Source: Thermodesulfobacteriota bacterium (lineage in GTDB: Bacteria > Desulfobacterota > Thermodesulfobacteria > Thermodesulfobacteriales > Thermodesulfatatoraceae). Taken from it: a stretch of DNA of 7,012 bases. Of this stretch, positions 6,691-7,012 are shown piece after piece. The position numbers were made by a program, and so were the translations under genes. The notes beneath the pieces were generated by a model. It was not told the origin of the DNA, searched no databases, and saw nothing but the letters and a program-made list of their open reading frames with translations. How positions within the stretch are numbered: the first letter of the stretch is position 1; the number at the start of each line of letters is the position of its first letter. The stretch lies in assembly GCA_013154385.1 (NCBI GenBank), contig JAADCO010000040.1:1-7012 (forward strand), written 5' to 3'.

Positions 6691-6714
6691 TTTAATTTAG
6701 ACCCCCGGGGAAGG
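6691..6714 (+). promoter_or_regulatory. Ribosome binding site, with possible -10 box, for the last gene
   Basis: GGGGAAGG (6707-6714) sits 8 bases before the ATG at 6723 and supports that start. TTTAAT (6691-6696) resembles a -10 hexamer, but I found no -35 at a suitable distance. The gene may be read through from ileS-lspA; no terminator hairpin is visible in the 37-base gap. Confidence 0.45.
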
Positions 6715-6722
6715 CGGGTGCC

Positions 6723-7012
6723 ATGCTCAAAAAACTGCTCTTTTTTCCGGAATTGGTGGAATTTTTCCTCTCCGTGGACCCCAAGGAATTCGAGCGCGGG
6801 GTGCGCCGCAGCCTCAAGCATCACTTCGAGTTTCGCGATCGCCTCCTCGTCGTCCCGCCGGAGAGGCTCTCCACCCTGGAACAGGTCCTCCAGGAGCTCA
6901 AGAAGCTCTGGCTCAAGGGTATTTCCCTCCCTTTGCCCGTGAGCCTGGTGCCCCGCGACGCGCGGGGGGAGAACCACTTTCGCCCCGGACGGATCTATCT
7001 CGACCAGAAAGA
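6723..7012 (+). CDS. Hypothetical protein, N-terminal part (3' end outside window)
   Basis: The frame is open from the ATG at 6723 to the window edge, giving 96 complete codons. The start is preceded by a good Shine-Dalgarno, and an in-frame TAA (6693-6695) lies upstream. Codon use (CTC, GAG, AAG, CGC) matches the neighbours, so it is very likely a real gene. The peptide begins MLKKLLFFPELVEFFLSV, amphipathic rather than a clean signal peptide or membrane span. It continues with a charged stretch rich in Arg, Lys and Glu (FERGVRRSLKHHFEFRDR) and a helical segment LEQVLQELKKLWLKG. Next comes a proline/leucine-rich LPLPVSLVPRD, then HFRPGRIYLDQK at the edge. I recognise no family. Its position 37 bases after lspA, on the same strand, suggests cotranscription, but this says little about function. 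The visible part looks cytoplasmic. Confidence 0.75.
   Translation, partial: MLKKLLFFPELVEFFLSVDPKEFERGVRRSLKHHFEFRDRLLVVPPERLSTLEQVLQELKKLWLKGISLPLPVSLVPRDARGENHFRPGRIYLDQK

Noticed and set aside
6686..6722. Terminator after lspA
   Set aside because: CCCCCGGGG at 6702-6710 is self-complementary but has no usable loop and is followed by purines, not a T run; it overlaps the next gene's ribosome binding site.

Overview
The window looks like a chromosomal segment of a GC-rich, Gram-negative bacterium. An outer-membrane TonB-dependent receptor and a lipoprotein signal peptidase imply a diderm envelope. The proteins are rich in Glu, Lys, Arg, Leu and Val, and the isoleucyl-tRNA synthetase carries several Cys-X-X-Cys pairs. 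Both fit a thermophile, perhaps of the Desulfobacterota/Thermodesulfobacteria type, but this placement is inference from composition, not a search result. All recognised genes lie on the + strand and are tightly packed; the longest gap without a gene is 55 bases.

The left half (1-3349) is an envelope-signalling operon of three genes joined by two 4-base stop/start overlaps. They are the C-terminal barrel of a TonB-dependent receptor (cut by the window edge), a small exported protein resembling the YfiR/DUF4154 family, and a two-transmembrane hybrid histidine kinase with a C-terminal receiver domain. The order outer membrane, periplasm, inner membrane/cytoplasm suggests a relay: receptor state is read by the periplasmic YfiR-like protein, which modulates the kinase's extracytoplasmic domain. 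This parallels the known YfiR-YfiN pair but with a histidine kinase in place of a diguanylate cyclase. No HPt protein, DNA-binding regulator or second response regulator is present in the window.

The right half (3350-7012) is housekeeping. A 55-base gap holds a plausible extended -10 promoter and a clear ribosome binding site for ileS. lspA follows, its start lying 37 bases inside the ileS end, the classic ileS-lspA pairing. After 37 bases comes the start of a gene I do not recognise, which runs off the right edge.

I saw no RNA genes, mobile elements, CRISPR arrays, or convincing rho-independent terminators. The most interesting region is the receptor/YfiR-like/kinase module.
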